The notes under the pieces: model-generated | Told to the model about the DNA's origin: nothing | Seen by the model: only the letters and a program-made list of their open reading frames with translations | Databases searched by the model: none | NCBI GenBank assembly: GCA_964470965.1 | Contig: CAYYIS010000027.1 | Location: forward strand, 5,686-69,685 | Source: CAYYIS01 sp964470965 | Lineage (GTDB): Bacteria > JAAXHH01 > JABIQT01 | Direction of reading: 5' to 3' | Length of the DNA stretch: 64,000 bases | Part shown: positions 17,086-25,079 of the stretch, piece by piece | How the letters are laid out: the number at the start of each line of letters is the position of its first letter | Numbering within the stretch: position 1 is the stretch's first letter | Position numbers and translations under genes: made by a program

Positions 17086-18206
17086 TGGCTCACGCCTATA
17101 CACCCGGTTTACGGGTCACCGCCCGGACCGTTGTCCGAAAAACGCGCAGGTTGCCGCTGCCGGGCGATGTAGTTGTGTCGGCAGGTGAGCGGGTAGATCC
17201 GGGATCGGTGGTGGCGGAGACGCATCTTCCGGGGAACGTTCATAATGTGAATGTGGCCAATATACTGGGAATCGCAGCTGGTGACATCGACGAATGTATG
17301 CTCGTCAAAATCGGTGACAGGATTGAAGAGGAGACCGTCCTAGCAGAATCCAAAGGTCTGTTTGGTTGGTTTAAGTCGGTTGCGAAATCCCCAACAAGCG
17401 GAAGCCTCGAGATGATATCCGATGTCACGGGGCAAGTTCTGGTCCGGGAGGCTCCTATCCCTGTGCAGGTGAGAGCATATGTCGAGGGAGAGGTGGTGGA
17501 AGTCCTGCCGGGAGAGGGTGTAGTGGTGGAAACCGCAGGCACCTTCATCCAGGGTATATTCGGCATCGGCGGAGAAGTGCATGCCCCGGTCATGATGATC
17601 AAAGATTCGGCATCGGCCGAACTCAGCACAGCGGATATCGATGAACGGTGCGCGGGGAAAATCGTCTGCGGCGGGGCATTGGCATCGCTTGACGTGCTCG
17701 AAAAACTCAGGTCCTGCGGTGCGGCGGGAATTGTCGTAGGAGGGGTACGGTACCATGATGTGGGTGAGTTGCTCGGATATCAGCTTGGTGTGGCCATTAC
17801 CGGAGGAGAGGATATTGGGTTGACCATCATAGCCACCGAAGGATTCGGCCGAATGAATATGGCGGACCGTACATTTCGCCTGTTGCAGTCTCATGAAGGA
17901 AACAACGCGTCCATCAGTGGGGCTACGCAGATCCGTGCGGGTGTCATCAGGCCGGAAATCATCATACCCGGTCATGAATCGGCCGATGACAAATCCACGA
18001 GTCCCCCTATCGAAGAGGGTCTGATCGTGGGCAGCCAGGTACGCATCATTCGAGATCCGTATTTCGGTCGGCTTGGTACCGTCTCATTCCTGCCCGAACA
18101 TCCCAGAACGCTTGAATCTGAAGCCACCGTACGGGTGCTTTCGGTGCAACTCGAAGATGGAGAGGTTTCCGTGCCAAGAGCGAACGTTGAAATGGTAGAG
18201 GAATAG
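17085..18206 (+). CDS. Uncharacterised barrel-sandwich/lipoyl-like protein of the MutL operon
   Basis: This is a soluble protein of 373 residues, start ATG 17085 overlapping the MutL stop (TGATG). The N-terminal part shows paired barrel-sandwich hybrid motifs (LPLPGDVVVSAGERVDPGSV at about 19-38, and SGSLEMISDVTGQVLVRE at about 105-122), resembling lipoyl/RnfC/HlyD-like folds but without an obvious modified lysine. The middle has EVVEVLPGEGVVVET and GGVRYHDVGELLGYQLG. The C-terminus (GSQVRIIRDPYFGRLGTV) looks like a KOW-type small beta barrel. I do not recognise a named family. The arrangement suggests an adaptor between the ATPase and the membrane subunits (inference). Confidence 0.75.
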   Translation: MAHAYTPGLRVTARTVVRKTRRLPLPGDVVVSAGERVDPGSVVAETHLPGNVHNVNVANILGIAAGDIDECMLVKIGDRIEEETVLAESKGLFGWFKSVAKSPTSGSLEMISDVTGQVLVREAPIPVQVRAYVEGEVVEVLPGEGVVVETAGTFIQGIFGIGGEVHAPVMMIKDSASAELSTADIDERCAGKIVCGGALASLDVLEKLRSCGAAGIVVGGVRYHDVGELLGYQLGVAITGGEDIGLTIIATEGFGRMNMADRTFRLLQSHEGNNASISGATQIRAGVIRPEIIIPGHESADDKSTSPPIEEGLIVGSQVRIIRDPYFGRLGTVSFLPEHPRTLESEATVRVLSVQLEDGEVSVPRANVEMVEE

Positions 18207-18213
18207 GTGTTAC

Positions 18214-19107
18214 ATGATGACCTTTAAAATCTGTATGTTTTCCATGGTTTCCTTGGCCTGTATTCAATGCCCAGGCCTGGCCGGTGCACAGGAGAGCGCA
18301 GGCGAAGGCTGGTTCAATACGGAACGAACTAACACGCTCATCATGACACTGTTCCTGGCGGGTGTTGTGGTCGCGTTTGTTGTTGCAGCCTCGTCAGGGC
18401 GTAATCTGTACATCCGGAAAATTGCCGGTCTCGAAACGGTGGAAGAGGCGGTGGGTCGCGCAACAGAGATGGGAAAACCAATCCTTTATGTGCCGGGTAT
18501 CAACGACATGGACAACGTACAGACTATCGCGTCCATGAATATCCTGGGGCACCTGTCTTCCACCATCGCTAATTATGACTCGCAGCTTCATGTGCCGGTT
18601 CGGCGGTCCCTTGTGATGAGTGCCGCACGAGAAACGGTGAAACAGTCATACATGGCAGCGGGTCGGGCGGACGCATATCGGGAAGATTCAATTCATTATG
18701 TATCGGACGCTCAATTCGCCTACGCGGCGGCGGTGGACGGCATTATCATGCGAGAGAAACCCGCGGCGTGTTTTTATCTGGGCGCCTTCTACGCGGAATC
18801 ACTCATTCTCGCAGAAACCGGTAACGCCGTGGGAGCCATCCAAATTGCCGGCACAGCGCAAGCGCCGCAGCTTCCGTTCTTCGTGACCGCATGCGACTAT
18901 ACACTGATCGGTGAGGAACTGTTCGCCGCAAGCGCGTATCTATCCAAAGAACCACGTCTGCTGGGTAGTTTGAAGGGACAGGATTTCGGCAAAGCGATCG
19001 CTATCCTGTTTATTATTCTCGGTGTACTATTACAGACGCTGATCTCATTGACCGGCAGTGAATCGATCATAAATGCATATGACTATATGCTATGGCTGTT
19101 CATGTAA
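18214..19107 (+). CDS. Membrane-anchored protein of DUF6754 type
   Basis: This is a 297-residue protein with an N-terminal signal-like segment ending LAGAQ (about 1-25), one transmembrane helix (TLIMTLFLAGVVVAFVVAA, about 42-60), a soluble domain starting RKIAGLETVEEAVGRATEMG, and a C-terminal transmembrane helix (IAILFIILGVLLQTLI). The domain contains PILYVPGINDM, the AARETVKQSYMAAGR helix and ITACDY-like TACDYTLIGEELFAASAYL, which I associate with DUF6754. Function is unknown. The start lies 7 nt after the preceding stop, with GAGG upstream. It is the fourth gene of the operon. Confidence 0.8.
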   Translation: MMTFKICMFSMVSLACIQCPGLAGAQESAGEGWFNTERTNTLIMTLFLAGVVVAFVVAASSGRNLYIRKIAGLETVEEAVGRATEMGKPILYVPGINDMDNVQTIASMNILGHLSSTIANYDSQLHVPVRRSLVMSAARETVKQSYMAAGRADAYREDSIHYVSDAQFAYAAAVDGIIMREKPAACFYLGAFYAESLILAETGNAVGAIQIAGTAQAPQLPFFVTACDYTLIGEELFAASAYLSKEPRLLGSLKGQDFGKAIAILFIILGVLLQTLISLTGSESIINAYDYMLWLFM

Positions 19108-19116
19108 AGGGAAACG

Positions 19117-19797
19117 ATGAAACGACAGATTCCCGTATTGATAACCTTTATAGTGGGCATCGTTCTGCTCTTGGGATATTTCGTCCCGAGGGGGCCCTTC
19201 GGCCACTTGGATGAGAGTTTTTCAGATTATTTCGGTATCATCGCGGTCTTCGCCTTTATTCTTGGAGGCGCAAGCATTATGAAGATTCACCTGAAGCGAA
19301 TTGCCACCAAAGGAAGAGACTGGCAATACAGCTGGGTTACCATCATAGGCTTCGTGGCTACCCTGATAATCGGTCTGTTCAAAGTCGGAAATCCCGCAGG
19401 TATTTCAGGTGGGGTGCTTGCTACCGATTCAGGCCTTAGATTTATCTTCGACGGTATATATACGCCGCTATCGGCAACGATGTTCGCACTGCTGGGCTTC
19501 TTCGTAGCATCCGCATCATACCGCGCTTTCAGGGCCCGTACCCGGGAGGCGGCGATCCTACTGGTGGCCGCTACCATCATACTCCTCGGTCGCACCCCAG
19601 TGGGCGGATACCTCACCGCGTGGATGCCGGAGAGCCTGAGTTTTCTTGAAATACCCAACATTGCCAATTGGCTTATGGCGTGGCCGAACACCGCAGGTCA
19701 ACGGGCGATCATGATCGGCATCGCTTTAGGTATCATAGCCACTTCCATTCGTATCATCATTGGCATTGAACGCACTTATCTCGGAAGGGAGGACTAG
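19117..19797 (+). CDS. Polytopic membrane protein of the MutL operon
   Basis: This inner-membrane protein of 226 residues has about six hydrophobic helices, beginning IPVLITFIVGIVLLLGYF (4-21). Between helices are short polar loops, among them RIATKGRDWQYSW and the GLRFIFDGIYTPLSATMFALL segment. No catalytic signature or transporter motif is visible. AAGGGAAACG precedes the ATG and the gene begins 9 nt after the DUF6754 gene. The next gene starts 2 nt after its stop, inside a run of closely packed genes. The name of the family is not known to me. Confidence 0.75.
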   Translation: MKRQIPVLITFIVGIVLLLGYFVPRGPFGHLDESFSDYFGIIAVFAFILGGASIMKIHLKRIATKGRDWQYSWVTIIGFVATLIIGLFKVGNPAGISGGVLATDSGLRFIFDGIYTPLSATMFALLGFFVASASYRAFRARTREAAILLVAATIILLGRTPVGGYLTAWMPESLSFLEIPNIANWLMAWPNTAGQRAIMIGIALGIIATSIRIIIGIERTYLGRED

Positions 19798-19799
19798 CG

Positions 19800-20657
19800 A
19801 TGAATTGGCTTGACATGCTACTGAACCTCGACCGGCGATATATTTTCGTACTCATCATTCTAGCTATTGTGATTCCGTTGATTTTAAAACCACGATTTCC
19901 GGATCGTCCCTCTCCCATCGTAGAGAATATTTTTGAAAAAATTGAGCGCCTCCCGCAGGGTGCGAAAATACTGCTCGCCTTCGATTACGGTCCTGATACC
20001 GCTCCTGAGCTGGACCCCATGGCGGTTTCGTTTATACGCCACGCATCATTGAAGAATCATGAGTTGATAATCATGTCCCTCTGGCCTGAAGGAGCCGGCC
20101 AGATCCAAAAAGTGATGGATTCCGCCTACCTGGAATATCCTGACAAGGTGTATGGAACGGATTACGTAAATCTCGGGTACAAGGCCGGTGGCGTCGGCGC
20201 CATAAATGTGATGGTTTCCAGTTTCAAAACCCTGGTTCCTCAGGATGCCAACGGCACCCCGGTAGAGGATCTACCGGTGATGGAAGGTATTAACAAGGTG
20301 GCAGACTTCGACGCCGTCATAAGTCTTTCATCAGGAGATCCGGGTTTGAAAGAGTGGATCCTTTTTGCAGGAGATATGGTGGGGGTGCCGGTCATGGGAG
20401 GGGGCACCGCTGTAATGGCGCCTGAATTATATCCCTATTACCCGCAACAGCTTGTCGGCCTTATGGGGGGCCTAAAAGGTGCTGCTGAATATGAAACGGC
20501 GCTCATGACCCGGTATCCGGAGATCGCGGATCGCACGATGAATGCCACGATCCGCATGGGTCCACAGGTTGTTACGCATATCGTTATGATTCTTCTCATC
20601 GTACTGGGAAATGTCGCTTACTTCATGGATCGAAGACGCCGTGCTGGTAACGTGTAA
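19800..20657 (+). CDS. Bitopic membrane protein with large soluble domain, MutL operon
   Basis: This protein of 285 residues has an N-terminal transmembrane helix (YIFVLIILAIVIPLIL, about 14-29) and a C-terminal one (VTHIVMILLIVLGNVAYFM), bracketing a soluble Rossmann-like alpha/beta domain. The soluble part contains KILLAFDYGPDTAPELDPM, HELIIMSLWPEGAGQI, DYVNLGYKAGGVGAI and FDAVISLSSGDPGLKEW. It has no motif I can assign to an enzyme. GGGAGG in the end of the upstream gene is its ribosome site. Whether the domain faces cytoplasm or outside is undecided. Confidence 0.75.
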   Translation: MNWLDMLLNLDRRYIFVLIILAIVIPLILKPRFPDRPSPIVENIFEKIERLPQGAKILLAFDYGPDTAPELDPMAVSFIRHASLKNHELIIMSLWPEGAGQIQKVMDSAYLEYPDKVYGTDYVNLGYKAGGVGAINVMVSSFKTLVPQDANGTPVEDLPVMEGINKVADFDAVISLSSGDPGLKEWILFAGDMVGVPVMGGGTAVMAPELYPYYPQQLVGLMGGLKGAAEYETALMTRYPEIADRTMNATIRMGPQVVTHIVMILLIVLGNVAYFMDRRRRAGNV

Positions 20658-20672
20658 AGCCTGGAGAGAGAA

Positions 20673-21347
20673 ATGGATACCTTTCAGCTCTGGCTGGATG
20701 CCGCACTCACATTGATGATCCTGAGCTTTCTTTATCGGGATAACCCATTCTATAAATTTGCAGAGCATTTATTCGTCGGAGTGTCCGCAGCCTACTACAT
20801 GTCGATTAACTTTTGGGATCATCTGATGCCCAATCTGCTCGGTAAACTGTTTCCGGACACTATGGCGCCCCTGGTTCCCAGCGTAGCGGGTAGCGATCCC
20901 GAATATAATTACATAATACCCGGGATTCTGGGCCTTATTTTGTTGACGCGACTTGTAGATAACTGGGCATGGCTCAGCCGCTGGACTCTCGCCTTTATCG
21001 TTGGAGGTACAGCCGGCTTCATGATTCCCAGGGTGCTTGAGTCTGATTTCATGACTCAGATCCAGAGTACTATGGTTCCCCTGCTAGTGTTCGATAGTGC
21101 CGGTAATTTTCAGCTGGGTGACAGCTTCTCACACCTCGTCCTCGTAGTAGGTGTGATCTGCGGTTTGGTCTATTTTTTCTTCTCTGTCGAACACACCGGC
21201 ATTGTGGGCAAAATATCCAGGGTGGGAATTTGGTTTTTGATGGTTACGTTCGGCGCGGCATTCGGCTATACCGTAATGGCCAGAATCTCACTCCTTATCG
21301 GCAGAATAGAGGCTCTCGGAAATTGGGTCACTTCACTGATTGCTTAG
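20673..21347 (+). CDS. Polytopic membrane protein, last gene of the MutL operon
   Basis: This inner-membrane protein of 224 residues has about six hydrophobic segments. The N-terminus contains LTLMILSFLYRDNPFYKFAE, followed by a loop with the sequence WDHLMPNLLGKLFPDTM, then helices IIPGILGLILLTRLV, WTLAFIVGGTAGFMIP, LVLVVGVICGLVYFFF and FLMVTFGAAFGYTVMA. No family is recognised. GAGAGAG precedes the ATG, and it follows the previous gene by 15 nt. It ends the co-directional run before a region with its own promoter-like site. Confidence 0.75.
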   Translation: MDTFQLWLDAALTLMILSFLYRDNPFYKFAEHLFVGVSAAYYMSINFWDHLMPNLLGKLFPDTMAPLVPSVAGSDPEYNYIIPGILGLILLTRLVDNWAWLSRWTLAFIVGGTAGFMIPRVLESDFMTQIQSTMVPLLVFDSAGNFQLGDSFSHLVLVVGVICGLVYFFFSVEHTGIVGKISRVGIWFLMVTFGAAFGYTVMARISLLIGRIEALGNWVTSLIA

Positions 21348-21414
21348 TTGGGATTTCACCTGGATCGGACCAGGCGGCAGGTGGTCGATTTACCGATCAC
21401 CGTCCGTGCTCCAG

Positions 21415-21443
21415 AATTAATTATGCTTGCGCCGCAATTAATT
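21415..21443. repeat. Imperfect inverted repeat, possible operator or weak terminator
   Basis: AATTAATTATGC (21415-21426) and GCAATTAATT (21434-21443) can pair around a TTGCGCC loop with two unpaired bases. It lies between the end of the MutL operon and the crp-like gene and overlaps the candidate promoter, so it could be a site of autoregulation or a weak terminator. Shape is the only evidence. Confidence 0.3.
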
Positions 21444-21455
21444 TTCGTGTATGAT
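21427..21455 (+). promoter_or_regulatory. Candidate promoter of the Crp/Fnr-type gene
   Basis: TTGCGC (21427-21432, three of six consensus bases) and TATGAT (21450-21455, five of six) are spaced by 17 bases, upstream of the regulator gene at 21578. It overlaps the inverted repeat. Confidence 0.3.
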
Positions 21456-21577
21456 GGTTGGAACAGATCCCGGGGAAATTTGGTAACCGAAGGGCACTCA
21501 CACGGATCCCCGAGTGCCTCACGATCCTGACTAACAATCTCCACCTCTGCCAAGTGGACCACTGGAAGGACACTCGG

Positions 21578-22321
21578 ATGGCGAATGATCATATATCCCG
21601 GACCGGTGAAGTCGGGCGCCCCTCGAACATCGAGAAGAGATCTTTCCTGCTGAAAAATGTTCCGCTTTTTGGAGATCTCGGGGGCGATGAAGTCTATTCC
21701 CTGGCCGAGATCTCCATGGTACGTCAGGTAGCGGAGGATGCTATCATTCTCCTAGCGGATGAAGAAGGGGATACTCTATTCGTCATCGTTAGCGGGCGAG
21801 TGAAAGTGACTGTCATGAGCGAAGACGGGCGTGAAGTGATCCTGTCTATCCTTAAGGACGGAGATTTTTTCGGAGAGATGTCTCTGCTGGACGGCAAACC
21901 CCGGTCCGCTTCGGTCATCGCCACCGAAAAGACCGAATTGATAATGCTTCGCAGGGTAGACTTTCTCAGTCGGCTCGAACGACACCCTCAGATGGCCTCC
22001 CAGATGCTATCCACCCTGGCCTCCAGGTTACGCAAAACCAACCGGCAGGTCGAAAGTCTGGCATTACTCAACGTCTACGGAAGAATTGCGGGCACGTTAT
22101 TGCAACTAGCGGATGATCAGGGTGTCAAGGAGGACCGCGGCATCGTTATTCCGGATCGGCCGGTACACCAGGAAATCGCGAACATGGCCGGTACAACCAG
22201 GGAGACGGTATCCAGAGTGCTCAACGATCTCGAGCGAAGAGGGTATATCCAGAGGGACGGGCGTGAAATCTTGATCCTGAATTCGGATCGGCTGCGGGAC
22301 GACTTTTTCCATACCACCTAG
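21578..22321 (+). CDS. Crp/Fnr-family transcriptional regulator
   Basis: This is a cytoplasmic DNA-binding regulator of 247 residues. The cyclic-nucleotide-binding domain runs from about residue 24 to 140, with LFVIVSGRVKVTV, the GDFFGEMSLLDGKPRSASV phosphate-binding-cassette region and LIMLRRVDF. A long dimerisation helix leads to the winged helix-turn-helix with VHQEIANMAGTTRETVSRVL and DLERRGYIQRDG. No Fnr-type N-terminal cysteine cluster is present, so it senses a small molecule such as cAMP rather than an iron-sulfur cluster. ATG 21578 is chosen for AAGGA 7 nt upstream; the open frame extends to 21458. It converges on the glutamine synthetase gene (4-nt gap). Confidence 0.92.
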   Translation: MANDHISRTGEVGRPSNIEKRSFLLKNVPLFGDLGGDEVYSLAEISMVRQVAEDAIILLADEEGDTLFVIVSGRVKVTVMSEDGREVILSILKDGDFFGEMSLLDGKPRSASVIATEKTELIMLRRVDFLSRLERHPQMASQMLSTLASRLRKTNRQVESLALLNVYGRIAGTLLQLADDQGVKEDRGIVIPDRPVHQEIANMAGTTRETVSRVLNDLERRGYIQRDGREILILNSDRLRDDFFHTT

Positions 22322-22325
22322 CAGA

Positions 22326-23666
22326 TTACAATAACGCCAGATACGTGTCCAGCTCATAGTTCGTAACCTGTGACCGGTAACGTGACCACTCCTGCCGCTT
22401 GTTCTCCAACAGTTTTTTAAAGACATGATCCCCCAGCGTGCCATGAAGCAGTTCGCTGTTCTCTGCCAGCTTGATAGCCTCGTTGAGATCAGTTGGTAGT
22501 GCCCGAATGTTCATCTTTTGCCTTTCCTTCTGGGACATCTCGTTCACATTCCGTTCAAGCGGTGGCGGCAGTTCATAACCCCGCTCAATCCCCTCCAGGC
22601 CCGCAGCGAGTATAACTGCGAAGGCAAGATAAGGGTTGCAGGACGGATCGGGAGCCCGATATTCGATCCTCATGGCCTCATTTTTCCCGGGTGTATGAGC
22701 GGGCACCCGTATCATATCGGCCATGTTGCGTAACGCCCAAGACACATAGAGGGGCGCTTCGAATCCGGGAACCAGCCGCTTGTAGGAATTCACCCACTGG
22801 TTGGTTACAAGTATGGTTTCAGGTGCATGATGCATCAGGCCTGCGATGAACGATCGGGCGATCGAGGAAAGGTGGTAATCATCGCTATCGTCATAAAAAA
22901 CGTTCGTGTCGCCACGAAACAGGGAGAGATGTACGTGCATGCCGCTTCCGTTGTGATCAGCTAGCGGTTTCGGCATAAAGGTGGCATATACATCATGGCG
23001 AAGGGCCACCTCTTTAACAACCAGACGATACGTCATGGTATTATCCGCCATGGTCAGCGCATCCGTGTAGCGGAGTGAAATTTCGCTCTGACTCGGTCCG
23101 CCTTCATGATGACTGAACTCCACTCCGATGCCCATGTCTTCAAGAGCCATAACCGTGTCCCGCCGCAAATCGGTCGCGCCGTCCAAAGGGGTCAGGTCGA
23201 AATAACCGCCCTGATCGAGAGGTTCTAGGGGCGGTACCGGGGATTTTAAATAAAAGTATTCAAGTTCAGGCTGGACATAAAACGAATAGCCCTGCGACGC
23301 GGCGCGGTTCAGGCACTGCTTTAGAATCCTGCGGGGATCTCCGTCATAGGGCGTACCATCCGTCTCTCGGATATCGCAGAACATGCGCCCCACCGCTTGC
23401 TCTTTCGGCCGCCAGGGCAATAATTGGAAAGTACTCGGATCCGGAAGCGCAACGCGATCATACTCGTCGTTCCTGGCGAATCCTTCGATCGCCGCACCGT
23501 CGAACACTTCGCCGTCGTTCAGAGCGTCCTCCAGTTCCTCCACGGTGATCGCAAAACTCTTCAGAAATCCGAGTATATCGGAGAACCAGAGCCTGATGAA
23601 TTTCACATCATGCTCCTGTGCGACTTTTAGAACGTATTCCTTGGCGTGGTCATTGTCCGATTGCAT
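22326..23666 (-). CDS. glnA: Glutamine synthetase, type I
   Basis: It forms glutamine from glutamate, ammonia and ATP in the cytoplasm as a dodecamer. About 446 residues from ATG 23666, with the beta-grasp N-terminus (WFSDILGFLKSF), FDGAAIEGFA, the YVQPELEYFYL metal-site segment, GVEFSHHEGGPSQSE, NGSGMHVHLS, NQWVNSYKRLVPGFEAP, and RIEYRAPDPSCNPYLA. The adenylylation tyrosine of GSI-beta enzymes appears absent: the segment reads NVNEMSQKER, where Asn replaces the Tyr of the usual NLY motif. It is therefore GSI-alpha-like. Neither ATG 23666 nor GTG 23723 has a clear ribosome site. Related enzymes include gamma-glutamyl-polyamine synthetases, so the amine acceptor is not certain. Confidence 0.88.
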   Translation of the reverse strand: MQSDNDHAKEYVLKVAQEHDVKFIRLWFSDILGFLKSFAITVEELEDALNDGEVFDGAAIEGFARNDEYDRVALPDPSTFQLLPWRPKEQAVGRMFCDIRETDGTPYDGDPRRILKQCLNRAASQGYSFYVQPELEYFYLKSPVPPLEPLDQGGYFDLTPLDGATDLRRDTVMALEDMGIGVEFSHHEGGPSQSEISLRYTDALTMADNTMTYRLVVKEVALRHDVYATFMPKPLADHNGSGMHVHLSLFRGDTNVFYDDSDDYHLSSIARSFIAGLMHHAPETILVTNQWVNSYKRLVPGFEAPLYVSWALRNMADMIRVPAHTPGKNEAMRIEYRAPDPSCNPYLAFAVILAAGLEGIERGYELPPPLERNVNEMSQKERQKMNIRALPTDLNEAIKLAENSELLHGTLGDHVFKKLLENKRQEWSRYRSQVTNYELDTYLALL

Positions 23667-23937
23667 ATTTAAAATGAGGGTTGAGTGGCTCTTGATGATG
23701 GCACTTTTGACGTGCACCCGCACGTATGATAGAACGGGAATTTAACGAAATTACCGTGAGTTTGTTTACTGCCGGCTAGACATTCTCGACTGCGTAAAAA
23801 CGGTATAACTCGGTCCAAAACACCGGACAATATTCAGTTGGTATCACCAAATCTAAAAATCAACTTCCTGCTACCTGGTTAAAAGAAGCCAACGTTCTTT
23901 GGGGGACAGATTCAGTGTGTCAGGCTCTTTTAAGTAC

Positions 23938-24045
23938 CTATTTTTTGGGTGATCTGCGCTTGGCCCGAATTTTCCTCTCCTTTTCCTTCACACGTTTTTT
24001 TTTACGCGTCCGCCTACGTCTTAATTCACGATCCCTCTCGCGCAT
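23938..24045 (-). CDS. 35-residue highly basic protein (DUF6800-like)
   Basis: This is a tiny reading frame with a strong ribosome site (AAGGAG, 6 nt before ATG 24045). The product is almost entirely Arg, Lys and Glu (MRERDRELRRRRTRKKKR at the start, RAKRRSPKK at the end) and is predicted to be one charged helix. Such 35-50-residue basic proteins occur in uncultured bacteria and planctomycetes; I associate it with DUF6800, with caution. An RNA-binding or ribosome-associated role is possible but unproven. A run of nine A in the gene is a potential slippage site. It follows the 129-residue membrane protein by 19 nt. Confidence 0.6.
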   Translation of the reverse strand: MRERDRELRRRRTRKKKRVKEKERKIRAKRRSPKK

Positions 24046-24064
24046 GGCCGTCTCCTTTTTACTC

Positions 24065-24454
24065 TCATGGGGTTAAACTGACGCTGTAATCCAAATGGTG
24101 GTCCGCCGTCTGTTTTCCTTCGGTAGCCTTCACAGAAAGTCGCACGATTACGGTGTCGCCGGGCGCTACCGCCCTTATCGCCTGAGATTTTTCTAATGGA
24201 TTACCGTTGGGATCGAGCCAGGTAAGGTCGAGAGAAACATTAACCTCATTAAACCCGCGGTGCCTCATCTTGATCCGGGCCCGCCACCAATCGTCTTCTT
24301 TCTCCGTCCGTACATCCAGGATGTCGATGATCTTTTTTAGCTGGCCGGGAACAACGAACTCCTGATCCATACGGTCGAAAACCACAACCGTAAATAAAAG
24401 GGAGAGCGGTATCACCAGTCGCTTGTAAAACGTCTTGCGAGACGGTTTACTCAA
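24065..24454 (-). CDS. Small membrane-anchored protein of unknown function
   Basis: This 129-residue protein starts at TTG 24454, immediately after the preceding stop, with AAGGAG six bases upstream. The N-terminus (KTFYKRLVIPLSLLFTVVVF) is one transmembrane or signal-anchor helix. The rest is a soluble domain of about 100 residues with beta-rich composition (VSLDLTWLDPNGNPL, GDTVIVRLSVKATEG), suggestive of an Ig-like/DUF1425-type fold on the far side of the membrane. I do not recognise a family. It is the middle member of a three-gene minus-strand run. Confidence 0.6.
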   Translation of the reverse strand: MSKPSRKTFYKRLVIPLSLLFTVVVFDRMDQEFVVPGQLKKIIDILDVRTEKEDDWWRARIKMRHRGFNEVNVSLDLTWLDPNGNPLEKSQAIRAVAPGDTVIVRLSVKATEGKQTADHHLDYSVSLTP

Positions 24455-24646
24455 TCACGGCTCCTTCCGGCCCTCATCCCACTGACGGCGCTGACGCTCC
24501 CTTATATTTTCCTTCAGCCGGCTGCGTGCGTTTGTGCTGCGACTTCGCACATTTTTGTTATATCGCCTAACAATGTTAAAAATAAACAAGAGGATCAGAA
24601 ACGCGATAAACAACTTGCTGGTGAGTAAGGGAGCAATGGTTTCCAT
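24455..24646 (-). CDS. Small single-pass membrane protein
   Basis: This is a 63-residue protein. One hydrophobic helix (LFIAFLILLFIFNIV, about 12-26) is followed by a strongly basic tail (RRYNKNVRSRSTNARSRL), so the C-terminus should be cytoplasmic by the positive-inside rule. Its stop codon TGA abuts the TTG start of the next gene, indicating translational coupling. ATG 24646 has no convincing ribosome site. Function is unknown. Confidence 0.5.
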   Translation of the reverse strand: METIAPLLTSKLFIAFLILLFIFNIVRRYNKNVRSRSTNARSRLKENIRERQRRQWDEGRKEP

Positions 24647-25079
24647 GGCCGTTCATCCATGTCTCAATCTCGTGGGAGGTATATATGCTAATGTAATGAG
24701 GGGTAAATGGAAAAGGCAATACATTTCTATGGTGTACCGCTGTTTTTCCCTTGCAGAGAGGAATCCGAGATAATTGATTGGATGGTCATTCGGCAAGGTC
24801 AAAAAAACAGAGAATATCACGCCGTGGATTCTCTCGCACAATGAATCGTGATCGTTTTGACCATGGAGAGCGTTATCAACACGGTCGAAAATGGATCCTG
24901 GCTGGTACTACTGGTGCTAATCATTCTTTTAACCATCCGGTTTGCCTTTCTCTGGAATTGCCGAATCAGTACTCCGAGTTTCTTCTCTTTCCGAAATAAC
25001 TTTCTGACCCCAACCCACTGAGAGAATAAATGGTGACTTTATTTCCGTGAAAACGTAGCATCAACCAGCTGCTGCCATC
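24647..25079. other. Intergenic region with a possible small membrane ORF
   Basis: About 430 bases lie between divergently placed gene sets. The only item with coding character is a 52-codon frame at 24863-25021, listed separately. The remainder shows no recognisable domain, RNA or repeat; it adjoins a decayed gene and may itself be decayed. Confidence 0.4.
24863..25021 (+). CDS. Possible small membrane protein
   Basis: This is a 52-residue frame with a clear hydrophobic helix (SWLVLLVLIILLTIRFAFLW, about 13-32) flanked by basic residues. No Shine-Dalgarno is visible before ATG 24863. It could be a genuine single-pass peptide or the leftover of a larger gene next to the ornithine-cyclodeaminase remnant. 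Confidence 0.25.
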   Translation: MESVINTVENGSWLVLLVLIILLTIRFAFLWNCRISTPSFFSFRNNFLTPTH

